Virus record (IMG/VR): IMGVR_UViG_3300034012_000620
Span: 1 to 23,509 of that record
DNA: 23,509 bases
Direction: 5' to 3' (one strand)
DNA from: a virus
The notes under the pieces were generated by a model that worked only from the letters and a program-made list of their open reading frames with translations, had not been told where the DNA came from and made no database searches. This document shows, one piece after another, positions 13,710 through 19,546 of this stretch (its first letter is position 1; each line of letters starts with the position of its first letter). The position numbers and the translations under genes were made by a program.

Positions 13710-13747
13710 ATATCGTAACAGGACTACGACTGAAAGAATCAAGTTAA
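13703..13747 (+). CDS. Possible 14-codon mini-gene or cassette remnant
   Basis: GTG at the homologous spacing to the repeat's ribosome site encodes VVNIVTGLRLKESS and then stops. It overlaps the preceding gene's end by seven bases. It may be a translated leader peptide, or the start of a gene whose remainder was deleted. Length alone makes it uncertain. Confidence 0.2.
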   Translation: MVNIVTGLRLKESS

Positions 13748-13760
13748 AGGGGCGCGATCA

Positions 13761-14138
13761 ATGAGTGGCGATCACAACATGAAAGAAAGAGACCCTAAAG
13801 GCTTGGATCAACACGCTCCAGGGGCAAAACTAGACGCAGAAAAACAAAGGCCATCATTAGTGTTTGAAGATATGTTTAGGGCTTTGAATGCAGTGATAGC
13901 CGTCGGCGAATATGGGGCCAGGAAGTATTCTTATGGTGGCTGGCTGTCTGTAGAGCATGGTGAACAACGTTACACCAACGCTATGTACAGGCACATACTT
14001 GCAGAAAACGAAGATGGTTACGACAGAGATACACAATTGCTACACGCTGCACACGTTGCATGGAACGCAATGGCGAGGCTTGAATTGATGCTTCGCAGCG
14101 GAGAATGGTCACTAAGATACGGGGATGATAATGACTGA
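13761..14138 (+). CDS. dATP/dGTP diphosphohydrolase-like protein (DUF5664-type)
   Basis: AAAGGGG lies eight bases before ATG 13761. After a polar lead the protein has KLDAEKQRPSLVFEDMFRAL, VIAVGEYGARKYSYGGWLSV, RYTNAMYRHILAENEDGYDR and HAAHVAWNAMARLELMLRSG. The 'KlDagK.rp.l........A...va..G..KY...nW......Y..A..RH......ge..D.etg..hlaH...n' pattern is that of DUF5664, an all-alpha MazG-like group annotated as dATP/dGTP pyrophosphohydrolase. Candidate metal ligands are the Glu/Asp and His residues of ENEDGYDRDTQLLHAAH. Such enzymes adjust the nucleotide pool. It overlaps the next gene by eight bases. Confidence 0.68.
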   Translation: MSGDHNMKERDPKGLDQHAPGAKLDAEKQRPSLVFEDMFRALNAVIAVGEYGARKYSYGGWLSVEHGEQRYTNAMYRHILAENEDGYDRDTQLLHAAHVAWNAMARLELMLRSGEWSLRYGDDND

Positions 14139-14460
14139 CGAGCAAAAGAAGATTCTTACTTACCTGAAAAAGCGTAAGACACCTGCTGACTTAAAGTCAG
14201 TGAGGCTACAGACAAAGATCGACAAGCAAACGACTGTGAATTCCCTAAACGCTCTGCTAAAGAAAGGTTGTATAAAGACATCGTTTAGGATAGACCCGTT
14301 TACCAAGGAACGTGTTTGGGAGTGGGTAAAGGACGAATACGAGGCCAAGAAGGTATCCAGGCCAAAGAAGAAGTTCAAGCCTGTCTTATCGAAACCTAAG
14401 CAGGAAGAAGGCGTAGACATCAGTTTCTTTAATAATCCGTTCAATCTGAGGGTCGCGTGA
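14131..14460 (+). CDS. Winged-helix-like DNA-binding protein (109 aa)
   Basis: I prefer ATG 14131 because GGGG stands six bases upstream; ATG 14125 would also fit. The N-terminal 60 residues, MTDEQKKILTYLKKRKTPAD and LKSVRLQTKIDKQTTVNSLN followed by ALLKKGCIKTSF, form a typical winged helix-turn-helix. The rest is a very basic linker (KKVSRPKKKFKPVLSKPKQE) ending in a short hydrophobic piece ISFFNNPFNLRVA. A regulator of late transcription is possible given its place near the end of the early operon. The stop overlaps the methyltransferase start (GTGA). Confidence 0.6.
   Translation: MTDEQKKILTYLKKRKTPADLKSVRLQTKIDKQTTVNSLNALLKKGCIKTSFRIDPFTKERVWEWVKDEYEAKKVSRPKKKFKPVLSKPKQEEGVDISFFNNPFNLRVA
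14448..14452 (+). promoter_or_regulatory. Shine-Dalgarno serving two overlapping frames
   Basis: GAGGG stands four bases before GTG 14457 (methyltransferase) and eight before ATG 14461 (+1 frame). The spacing to the ATG is the more favourable. Both starts could load ribosomes from the same site. Confidence 0.6.
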
Positions 14461-15200
14461 ATGAGTTGGCTCTTTTCGCGGGCGCTGGTGGAGGAATACT
14501 CGGAGGACATTTGCTCGGATGGCGAACCGTCTGTGCAGTCGAATGGGAGCCCTACGCCGCAAGCGTACTTGTGCAACGACAAAATGATGGGATTCTCCCG
14601 TCTTTCCCGATTTGGGATGACGTTCAGACTTTTGACGGCAAACCGTGGCGAGGCATTGTTGATGTCGTATCTGGAGGGTTTCCCTGTCAGGACATTTCAG
14701 CAGCAGGAAAAGGCGCAGGAATTGACGGAGAACGATCAGGCATGTGGCGAGAAATGGCAAGGATCATTTGCGAAGTACGACCCCGATACGCATTCATTGA
14801 GAACTCCCCAATGCTCACTACTAGAGGACTTGACCGAGTCCTGTCAGACCTTGCCAGCATGGGGTTTGATGCGCGATGGGGAGTGTTGGGAGCAGCCGAC
14901 GTTGGAGCTCCGCATCAGAGAGACCGGATCTGGATTGTGGCCCACTCCCGTGAAATCGGACTCGGCAGCCAGAAGGCCAAGCAAGGGATGGAAAGGGGAT
15001 TCAGACCTTCCATCGGTTGTGTGGACAAGAAGTGGTGGCACAGAGAACCCGAGCAAACCTCCCGCGAGATTGAACCAGGAATGGGTAGCGTGGTTGATGG
15101 GATGGCCTCTCGGATGGACGAGCTTGCGGCCCTTGGAAATGGCCAAGTTCCAGCAGTGGCAGCAACAGCATGGAAATTGTTAACAGAGGAGATGCAATGA
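14457..15200 (+). CDS. C5-cytosine DNA methyltransferase, short form
   Basis: GTG start in a GTGA overlap. The 247-residue enzyme shows motif I LFAGAGGGILGGHLLGW (residues 6-22), motif IV GGFPCQDIS with catalytic Cys77, motif VI IENSP (Glu115), motif VIII HQRDRIWIV (153-161) and motif X GNGQVPAVAATAW (227-239). It transfers a methyl group from S-adenosylmethionine to cytosine C5, probably shielding phage DNA from host restriction. The variable target-recognition segment between VIII and X is only about 60 residues, so the protein is shorter than bacterial Dcm. The ENV of motif VI is ENS. A second long frame overlaps it almost completely. It ends in ATGA with the 62-aa gene. Confidence 0.9.
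   Translation: MNELALFAGAGGGILGGHLLGWRTVCAVEWEPYAASVLVQRQNDGILPSFPIWDDVQTFDGKPWRGIVDVVSGGFPCQDISAAGKGAGIDGERSGMWREMARIICEVRPRYAFIENSPMLTTRGLDRVLSDLASMGFDARWGVLGAADVGAPHQRDRIWIVAHSREIGLGSQKAKQGMERGFRPSIGCVDKKWWHREPEQTSREIEPGMGSVVDGMASRMDELAALGNGQVPAVAATAWKLLTEEMQ
14461..15183 (+). CDS. Candidate overlapping gene in +1 frame of the methyltransferase (240 aa)
   Basis: ATG 14461 lies four bases after the methyltransferase GTG and behind the same GAGGG. The frame stays open for 240 codons and stops 17 bases before the methyltransferase does. The product looks like a real soluble protein: MSWLFSRALVEEYSEDICSD, CGEKWQGSFAKYDPDTHSLR, LPAWGLMRDGECWE, SGLWPTPVKSD and LNQEWVAWLMGWPLGWTSLR. I recall phage and metagenome hypotheticals with the same W-G-x-M-R-x-G, W-P-T-P and N-x-x-W-V-x-W-L-M-G-W-P-x-G-W-T blocks, often beside Dcm. 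No catalytic motif is recognised; 11 Trp and a basic C-terminus suggest nucleic acid contact. A conserved but untranslated shadow remains possible. Confidence 0.5.
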   Translation: MSWLFSRALVEEYSEDICSDGEPSVQSNGSPTPQAYLCNDKMMGFSRLSRFGMTFRLLTANRGEALLMSYLEGFPVRTFQQQEKAQELTENDQACGEKWQGSFAKYDPDTHSLRTPQCSLLEDLTESCQTLPAWGLMRDGECWEQPTLELRIRETGSGLWPTPVKSDSAARRPSKGWKGDSDLPSVVWTRSGGTENPSKPPARLNQEWVAWLMGWPLGWTSLRPLEMAKFQQWQQQHGNC

Positions 15201-15385
15201 ATCTAAACGAAGTAGCAGCTATGAGTGCAGCACAGGACATCATCGAGCAGGCACAGTCAACAAGTGCGCTTGAGCAGCGAGCCTTAGCAATCGTCGATCT
15301 GTCTGTAGAGCTACACAGGAAAGCAATAGACCTAAGACTGCAAGCAGAAGAGATTCTCAAAGAAATAAGGTATGGGTTAAAATGA
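15197..15385 (+). CDS. Unknown helical protein (62 aa)
   Basis: ATG 15197 is in an ATGA overlap with the methyltransferase stop and follows AGAGGAG (15185-15191). The protein MNLNEVAAMSAAQDIIEQAQ continues STSALEQRALAIVDLSVELH and HRKAIDLRLQAEEILKEIRY. It is entirely helical with a likely coiled-coil, acidic at first and basic at the end. It is the last gene before a strong terminator. Function unknown. Confidence 0.6.
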   Translation: MNLNEVAAMSAAQDIIEQAQSTSALEQRALAIVDLSVELHRKAIDLRLQAEEILKEIRYGLK

Positions 15386-15408
15386 AAGTTGGCTCCTTCC
15401 CCTCCTTT

Positions 15409-15435
15409 GCCCGACGCGATGTTGGGCGTTTTTTT
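15409..15435 (+). terminator. Rho-independent terminator closing the early operon
   Basis: A seven-pair stem GCCCGAC/GTTGGGC (one G-U pair) with loop GCGAT is followed by G and seven T (15429-15435). It sits 23 bases after the last early stop. Only two bases separate the T-run from the next ATG (15438), so it may also control readthrough into the glycosyltransferase genes. Confidence 0.88.
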
Positions 15436-15437
15436 GT

Positions 15438-16139
15438 ATGAAAGCGGCGGTCTACACGGCGATCTTTGGCAACTATGACCCGTTGCGCTACGCGGTCAAA
15501 CAAAGCGTTCCTACGGCCTTTTACGCGATCCTGGATAGTGCTAAAGAGCCGCAGGGATGGCAGCAGGTCATTACAAGTAGACGCTTCTCAGATACGCGCA
15601 TGGATGCTAAGTGGTTCAAGGTGTTTCCAGACAAGCTGGAGTTCGCCGAGGATTATGTGATTTGGATAGACGGGTCGATAAGGATCACAAGTCAAGAGTT
15701 TGTGGCCTACATGATCGACCAAGCCGGAGATACGATGGCGGCATTCCAGCATCCCTGGAGGACTTGTATCTACCAAGAAGCTGGAGAGTGTTGGAACATG
15801 GTCAAGTATCAAGACCAACCTATCTTGGCTCAAGTCGAGCACTATAGGGATCAGGGGTGGCCGCAGGACGCAGGTCTTATTGCTGGCGGGGTTCTATGTT
15901 GGAAGCGGAGTTACATCAATCCTCAAGCAAATCAAGATTGGTGGATTGAGATGATGAAGTGGACGCTCCAGGATCAGCTGTCGTTTCCGATCATCGCAGA
16001 CAGAAACGGGTTAGAGGTCAATGTGTGTACAGAAAACCTCATGAATAACAAATACTTTCAGGTGGTAGCCCACCATAGGATGGCGGAGTATGAAAAAAGT
16101 TCCGATACTCATTTGTACGGTAGGGAGTCCAAGTCTTGA
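15438..16139 (+). CDS. DUF616-type glycosyltransferase-like protein
   Basis: A 233-residue protein starting MKAAVYTAIFGNYDPLRYAV, the typical first strand of DUF616 (TOD1/MUCI70-like) proteins. Further blocks are RRFSDTRMDAKWFKVFPDKL, YVIWIDGSIRITSQEFV with an acidic D-x-S site, AAFQHPWRTCIYQEAGECWN, and DAGLIAGGVLCWKR, then WTLQDQLSFPIIADRNG. This arrangement is a GT-A-like fold with a metal and nucleotide-sugar site around DGS. It could glycosylate phage DNA, virion protein or host envelope. No ribosome site is visible because the terminator's T-run touches the start. The next glycosyltransferase starts 50 bases before its end. Confidence 0.75.
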   Translation: MKAAVYTAIFGNYDPLRYAVKQSVPTAFYAILDSAKEPQGWQQVITSRRFSDTRMDAKWFKVFPDKLEFAEDYVIWIDGSIRITSQEFVAYMIDQAGDTMAAFQHPWRTCIYQEAGECWNMVKYQDQPILAQVEHYRDQGWPQDAGLIAGGVLCWKRSYINPQANQDWWIEMMKWTLQDQLSFPIIADRNGLEVNVCTENLMNNKYFQVVAHHRMAEYEKSSDTHLYGRESKS

Positions 16140-16782
16140 AATCACGTTGTCGAGCATCCGTCTATACGCCAAAGAAACGCCTATTTATTTGTCGAGCAGA
16201 ACCGAGACAATGGACGAGCGAATTTACAAATGGGTACTCAACTCGTCGGGTAACTTTGGGGATGCCTACAACAGGATCATGGACGACGCATTCCAATACC
16301 ACGATGCAGTCATCATTGCCAACGACGACATCTGTCTGACTCCAGACTCTTATAGACTCATTCTTGAGGATGCCGAGCATCTACAGAAAGCAGGGCATAA
16401 GATCGGTGTTTTAGGTGCGAGGTCTGACAATATCCTGGAAGCCCAGAACATCCGGTTCGAGGGTGGGGCTAGAAATGGGTTGAAATGGGCCGAAGAACAG
16501 ACGATCAAAGAAACGAGCGTCATTGCGCCGATCTTTGCTTACATCACAAAGGAAGCCTTCCAATCGGTCAGGTTTCCTCCCATCAACTGGTTTTCAGATA
16601 ACGTCTTTTGTCATACACTTACGGTATGTGACTTTAAGCATTTTGTTTCAAGGAGTTACGTCCACCACGCAGGCAGTCAGACGGTGGGTAAGGACGACTC
16701 TAAGAACATCAAGGAGGCAGCATTATGGATGTGGGCAAACGAACCAGGGATAGCAAAGCACTACCGTCTCCCTACCGAATGA
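16090..16782 (+). CDS. GT-A-fold glycosyltransferase (GT2-like)
   Basis: A 230-residue protein beginning MKKVPILICTVGSPSLEITL, the first strand and nucleotide-binding turn of GT-A enzymes. Then come SSGNFGDAYNRIMDDAF, the acidic metal motif VIIANDDICLTPDS (NDD at residues 78-80) and a C-terminal part FPPINWFSDNVFCHTLTVCD, then SYVHHAGSQTVGKDD. The His-His near the end fits the distal acceptor or metal site of this fold. It overlaps the DUF616 gene by 50 bases, so the pair is probably co-translated and may act in sequence on one acceptor. The donor sugar is not deducible. Confidence 0.75.
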   Translation: MKKVPILICTVGSPSLEITLSSIRLYAKETPIYLSSRTETMDERIYKWVLNSSGNFGDAYNRIMDDAFQYHDAVIIANDDICLTPDSYRLILEDAEHLQKAGHKIGVLGARSDNILEAQNIRFEGGARNGLKWAEEQTIKETSVIAPIFAYITKEAFQSVRFPPINWFSDNVFCHTLTVCDFKHFVSRSYVHHAGSQTVGKDDSKNIKEAALWMWANEPGIAKHYRLPTE

Positions 16783-16856
16783 AAGTGCCTCCTGTACCCA
16801 TCAGGTATGACAGGAAAGTAGGCATTCCTTTACAACCACAAAAGGCTAAAAAATGA
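16779..16856 (+). CDS. 25-residue peptide gene with ATGA overlaps at both ends
   Basis: ATG 16779 overlaps the glycosyltransferase stop as ATGA, and its own TGA overlaps the next ATG the same way. The peptide MKVPPVPIRYDRKVGIPLQP ends QKAKK. It is basic and proline-rich without any hydrophobic segment. It bridges exactly the space between two genes, so either it is a real coupled mini-gene or a device carrying ribosomes forward. Too short for family recognition. Confidence 0.6.
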   Translation: MKVPPVPIRYDRKVGIPLQPQKAKK

Positions 16857-17251
16857 AAGGCTTGCTTTCCCCAAAGGTAATGATCGTTATTAAAGGCGAT
16901 GAAGATGACGAGAGTTGTCCGCTTCCAACGCAAGACGAGGCTTTGAACGAAGAGAACAAGGCAATTGCAAAAGAGAAAGCAATGTATGGCCCTGAACGAG
17001 AGGGCGATACTCAGTTCTGGAGAGACTTAGGCGCAAAGTGGCGTATCTCTGCGAGTCAGGCCAAGGAAAGACGTTGCGGTAATTGCGAATACTTTGACAT
17101 GGACATGGAGGATTGCCTGCCAGAGGGTGCGGGTTACTGTCATCAGTGGAACTTTATGTGTGCGCCGGACAAGTCTTGCGCTTCTTGGGAGATGGGCGAT
17201 GAAGAAGGCGATATGGGAGAAGGCGAGGCCGAAGAAACTGGGGAAGAGTGA
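16853..17251 (+). CDS. Cys-rich acidic protein, probable metal binder (132 aa)
   Basis: The N-terminal 70 residues are charged and flexible (KGDEDDESCPLPTQDEALNE). Residues 73-112 hold six Cys in the order RRCGNCEYFD, DCLPEGAGYC, HQWNFMCAPDKSCASWE, enough for a zinc site or an Fe-S cluster; spacing recalls a high-potential iron-sulfur protein only loosely. The last 20 residues are almost only Glu, Asp and Gly. I recall similar 'RRCGNCEYF' proteins in environmental phages near packaging genes, always unnamed. It starts in ATGA with the 25-aa gene and overlaps the next gene by 53 bases. Confidence 0.6.
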   Translation: MKGLLSPKVMIVIKGDEDDESCPLPTQDEALNEENKAIAKEKAMYGPEREGDTQFWRDLGAKWRISASQAKERRCGNCEYFDMDMEDCLPEGAGYCHQWNFMCAPDKSCASWEMGDEEGDMGEGEAEETGEE

Positions 17252-17357
17252 GCCTCTTTCCAAGTCTGAGAAGAAGTCCGCTAAGGCTATGGCCGCATCT
17301 GCTGGCAGACCCTACCCGAATCTTGTGGATAACATGAGAGCAGCGAGGAAGAAATGA
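17199..17357 (+). CDS. Small Lys-rich protein (52 aa)
   Basis: I choose ATG 17199 (MKKAIWEKARPKKLGKSEPL); the frame upstream shadows the Cys-rich gene. The protein continues SKSEKKSAKAMAASAGRPYP and ends NLVDNMRAARKK. It is strongly basic and likely unfolded when free, with a conserved-looking GRPYPNLVDNMRAA end that I have seen in small phage proteins. DNA or virion interior association is a plausible inference. The stop overlaps the next start as ATGA. Confidence 0.6.
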   Translation: MKKAIWEKARPKKLGKSEPLSKSEKKSAKAMAASAGRPYPNLVDNMRAARKK

Positions 17358-17509
17358 AAAAGACCAAGGCTGAGAAGAAGATCAGTAAGGTTTACAACGA
17401 GTTCAAGGCTGGCAAGCTACATTCAGGCAAAGGTGGCCCGATTGTAAAAAGCCCTGCCCAGGCTCGTGCGATTGCACTTTCTGAAGCCGGTGTAAAGAGA
17501 AAGAAATGA
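17354..17509 (+). CDS. DUF6496-like small basic protein (51 aa)
   Basis: ATG and TGA are both in ATGA overlaps. The sequence MKKTKAEKKISKVYNEFKAG continues KLHSGKGGPIVKSPAQARAI and ALSEAGVKRKK. The block 'K.V..EFK.G.LhSG..g..VK...QA.AIaLSEA' matches DUF6496, short basic proteins of unknown role found in phages and bacteria. It looks like a nucleic-acid-binding peptide by charge only. Confidence 0.7.
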   Translation: MKKTKAEKKISKVYNEFKAGKLHSGKGGPIVKSPAQARAIALSEAGVKRKK

Positions 17510-17802
17510 CTGCCGCCTGGACTCGCAAAGAGGGTAAGAACGCTAAGGGTGGCCTGAATGAAAAGGGCCGGAAGTCTTACGAGGCTGCAAACCCTGGCTC
17601 TAACTTGAAGGCTCCGGTCAAGAGCGGAGATAACCCGCGTAGAGCGAGTTTCTTAGCGAGAATGGGTAACATGCTAGGGCCAGAGCGTAAACCTGATGGT
17701 AGCCCTACTAGACTCTTACTCAGTCTAAAGGCATGGGGTGCAAGTAGTAAGGAAGATGCAAGGTCAAAAGCAAAGGCAATCTCGGCGAGGAACAAGAAGT
17801 GA
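17506..17802 (+). CDS. DUF6321-like basic protein (98 aa)
   Basis: Starts MTAAWTRKEGKNAKGGLNEK and continues GRKSYEAANPGSNLKAPVKS, then NPRRASFLARMGNMLGPERK, GSPTRLLLSLKAWGAS and a Lys/Ala-rich tail. The WTRKEGKN.KGGLNEKGR.SYE..NPGS.LKAPV pattern is that of DUF6321. Charge is strongly positive. Function is unknown; the constant company of DUF6496-like proteins in phages hints at a shared role. It is linked by ATGA upstream and GTGA downstream. Confidence 0.72.
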   Translation: MTAAWTRKEGKNAKGGLNEKGRKSYEAANPGSNLKAPVKSGDNPRRASFLARMGNMLGPERKPDGSPTRLLLSLKAWGASSKEDARSKAKAISARNKK

Positions 17803-19223
17803 AGCGCAGAAAGGGTCTGCTGGACGAAGAGAAGTTCTTGCCTCCGCTGCCGGAACAGTTGCCGCGCGGGGCTAGTTCTTTGCTTGGCTACGGTCAAGGC
17901 CAAGGTATGCAAGTATTCCAAGAGGCTGCCGACGTAGGAAGAGGTTTGTTTGGAGCGGCCCCAATTATCGAGGGCGGCGAGGGTTACAGAACCGGCCAGG
18001 CACTAGCGAACATTCCTCCGATTGCTGCCGGACTTGGTGTTATCAAGGCTCCAGGCAAAGCAGGTCAATTTATAAGTGCTGTTTCGCCAAAAGTTAATTT
18101 GCAAATGGCGGCAGAGGCTGCTGAAAAAATAGGTCAAAGCGCAAACCCATACACAAGGTCATTGCAACAAGGGTTTGAGCATGGTTGGTATCACGGCACT
18201 ACGGGTGACATAACATCGTTTAGGAAAGATTTGCTTGGAGAGTCGACTGGGGCGCAAAGTGCTAGAAAGGGATTTTTCTTCGCAAGAGATCCGCAAAACC
18301 CTCCTCAGGAAATGCTTGCAAAGTCTCCTGCTGACTCTAAGACCGTTGATATGTTGAAAAGACTTGGGATACCTGAAGAGCAAATTGCCAAGTTGAATAC
18401 CGTTTCTATGGAAGGTCATGGCGCAGAAACTGCCTCTGGTTACGCAAAAATGGGTGGCTCAAGGCAATATAAAGAGGCTATGAGAAAAGCCAGCGCCGCA
18501 GAAAAAAAACAAAATTGGGATGAGTACGAAAAACAAATGACCATTGCCGAAGATGTAGAAATATCAAGGCAGCAGGAAATGCAAGGGCTCGTTGCGAAAT
18601 ATGGTGATGCACGAGATGAAATGCTTAGTAGCATCCAAAATGCTATTTATTCAAAGCAACTCCCTCAACAAGAGGCTGAAAGGTTAGATCAAACCGTCAA
18701 GTCTTTGATGCCTTATGGTTGGTACAACAGTTATTCGCCGGAGCAATTCTCTGGTCTTAAAAAAGAGATAGTTGGTTTGGTTGGAGAAAAAGCAGCTTCT
18801 CCGGCCTTAAAAAAGATTGACGATTTTTTGTCTATCAAAAACGAAAGGGCTCTTGCGGAACATACGTCTGAAGGTGGCAATGTTATGCCTGTTGCTCTTT
18901 CATATAAAAACCCGCTTTATTATGATTTCCAGGGCAATACTTATCGAGACCAGACTTATGCTGACTTGTTAGACCAAGCTATAAGGCAAGGTAATGACGC
19001 TGTAATTCTGAAGAATACTTATGACCCAGGGGCTGGGCCAGCAAAACTAATTGACGTTGGGGTTGTTTTTAACCCTAATCAAGTTAGAAGTAAGTTTGCC
19101 GCATTTGATCCAACAAGATCAAAAGAGTCGGATTTGCTAGCAGGAATAGGTACAGTAGGAGCCGGTTTACTTAGTCCTGCTGTCTTAGAGTATCTTCGTC
19201 GCAGAGATGAAGAAGGCATGTAA
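17799..19223 (+). CDS. ADP-ribosyltransferase-like polyvalent protein
   Basis: GTG start in a GTGA overlap. Residues 1-125 are Gly/Ala/Pro-rich with weakly hydrophobic stretches (NIPPIAAGLGVIKAPGKAGQ). From residue 129 come signs of an ADP-ribosyltransferase: GWYHGTTGDITSFRKDLLGE (His132) and STGAQSARKGFFFARDP. A helical Glu/Lys-rich insertion (about 165-355) follows, then DAVILKNTYDPG, and DVGVVFNPNQVRSKFAAFDP. This split layout occurs in toxin-like ART domains of phage polyvalent proteins, which may be injected with the DNA and modify host proteins. The final residues ESDLLAGIGTVGAGLLSPAV are hydrophobic. The DNA of residues about 90-440 is more A/T-rich than both ends, as if the central domain had been replaced. 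Confidence 0.65.
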   Translation: MKRRKGLLDEEKFLPPLPEQLPRGASSLLGYGQGQGMQVFQEAADVGRGLFGAAPIIEGGEGYRTGQALANIPPIAAGLGVIKAPGKAGQFISAVSPKVNLQMAAEAAEKIGQSANPYTRSLQQGFEHGWYHGTTGDITSFRKDLLGESTGAQSARKGFFFARDPQNPPQEMLAKSPADSKTVDMLKRLGIPEEQIAKLNTVSMEGHGAETASGYAKMGGSRQYKEAMRKASAAEKKQNWDEYEKQMTIAEDVEISRQQEMQGLVAKYGDARDEMLSSIQNAIYSKQLPQQEAERLDQTVKSLMPYGWYNSYSPEQFSGLKKEIVGLVGEKAASPALKKIDDFLSIKNERALAEHTSEGGNVMPVALSYKNPLYYDFQGNTYRDQTYADLLDQAIRQGNDAVILKNTYDPGAGPAKLIDVGVVFNPNQVRSKFAAFDPTRSKESDLLAGIGTVGAGLLSPAVLEYLRRRDEEGM

Positions 19224-19261
19224 AGCGTTGCTAACAAACAACAATGGAGTAGTAAAATACA

Positions 19262-19546
19262 GTGGAAAACAAATGGATTCCTCCAAACGCAGGAATGGGC
19301 AGACCGAAGGGTGCGCCTAACAAATCTACTGCGGCAGTACGGGAAGCCATTGCAAAGATGGCAGAACTAAACGCACCTCGTTTTGCTTTGTGGCTAGATG
19401 AGGTAGCGCAGAAGAGCCCAGAAAAGGCTTGCGATATTTACTTGAGGGCTATCGAGTACCACATACCCAAGTTAGCAAGGACAGAGGTAACAGGCCAGGA
19501 CGGGCAACCAGTTGCTTTACAAGTGACATGGGCGCAACCAGAATAG
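19262..19546 (+). CDS. Terminase small subunit-like protein
   Basis: GTG start, weakly supported by a GGAG rather far upstream (12-base spacing). The 94 residues read MENKWIPPNAGMGRPKGAPN, KSTAAVREAIAKMAELNAPR, FALWLDEVAQKSPEKACDIY and end with PKLARTEVTGQDGQPVAL. GRPKGxPNKST plus a helical body and a final PKLARxE is a known form of the small DNA-recognition subunit in environmental phages. The small subunit binds the packaging site and regulates the large subunit, encoded next with a 19-base overlap. Confidence 0.72.
   Translation: MENKWIPPNAGMGRPKGAPNKSTAAVREAIAKMAELNAPRFALWLDEVAQKSPEKACDIYLRAIEYHIPKLARTEVTGQDGQPVALQVTWAQPE

Noticed and set aside
14844-15360. Leftward frames under the methyltransferase and 62-aa genes
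   Set aside because: No ribosome site, poor protein character, and against the direction of a coupled operon, unlike the +1 frame at 14461.
19224-19261. Possible promoter TTGCTA...TAAAAT before the terminase small subunit
   Set aside because: Spacer of 19 bases and a transcription start that would fall at or after the GTG; not convincing.
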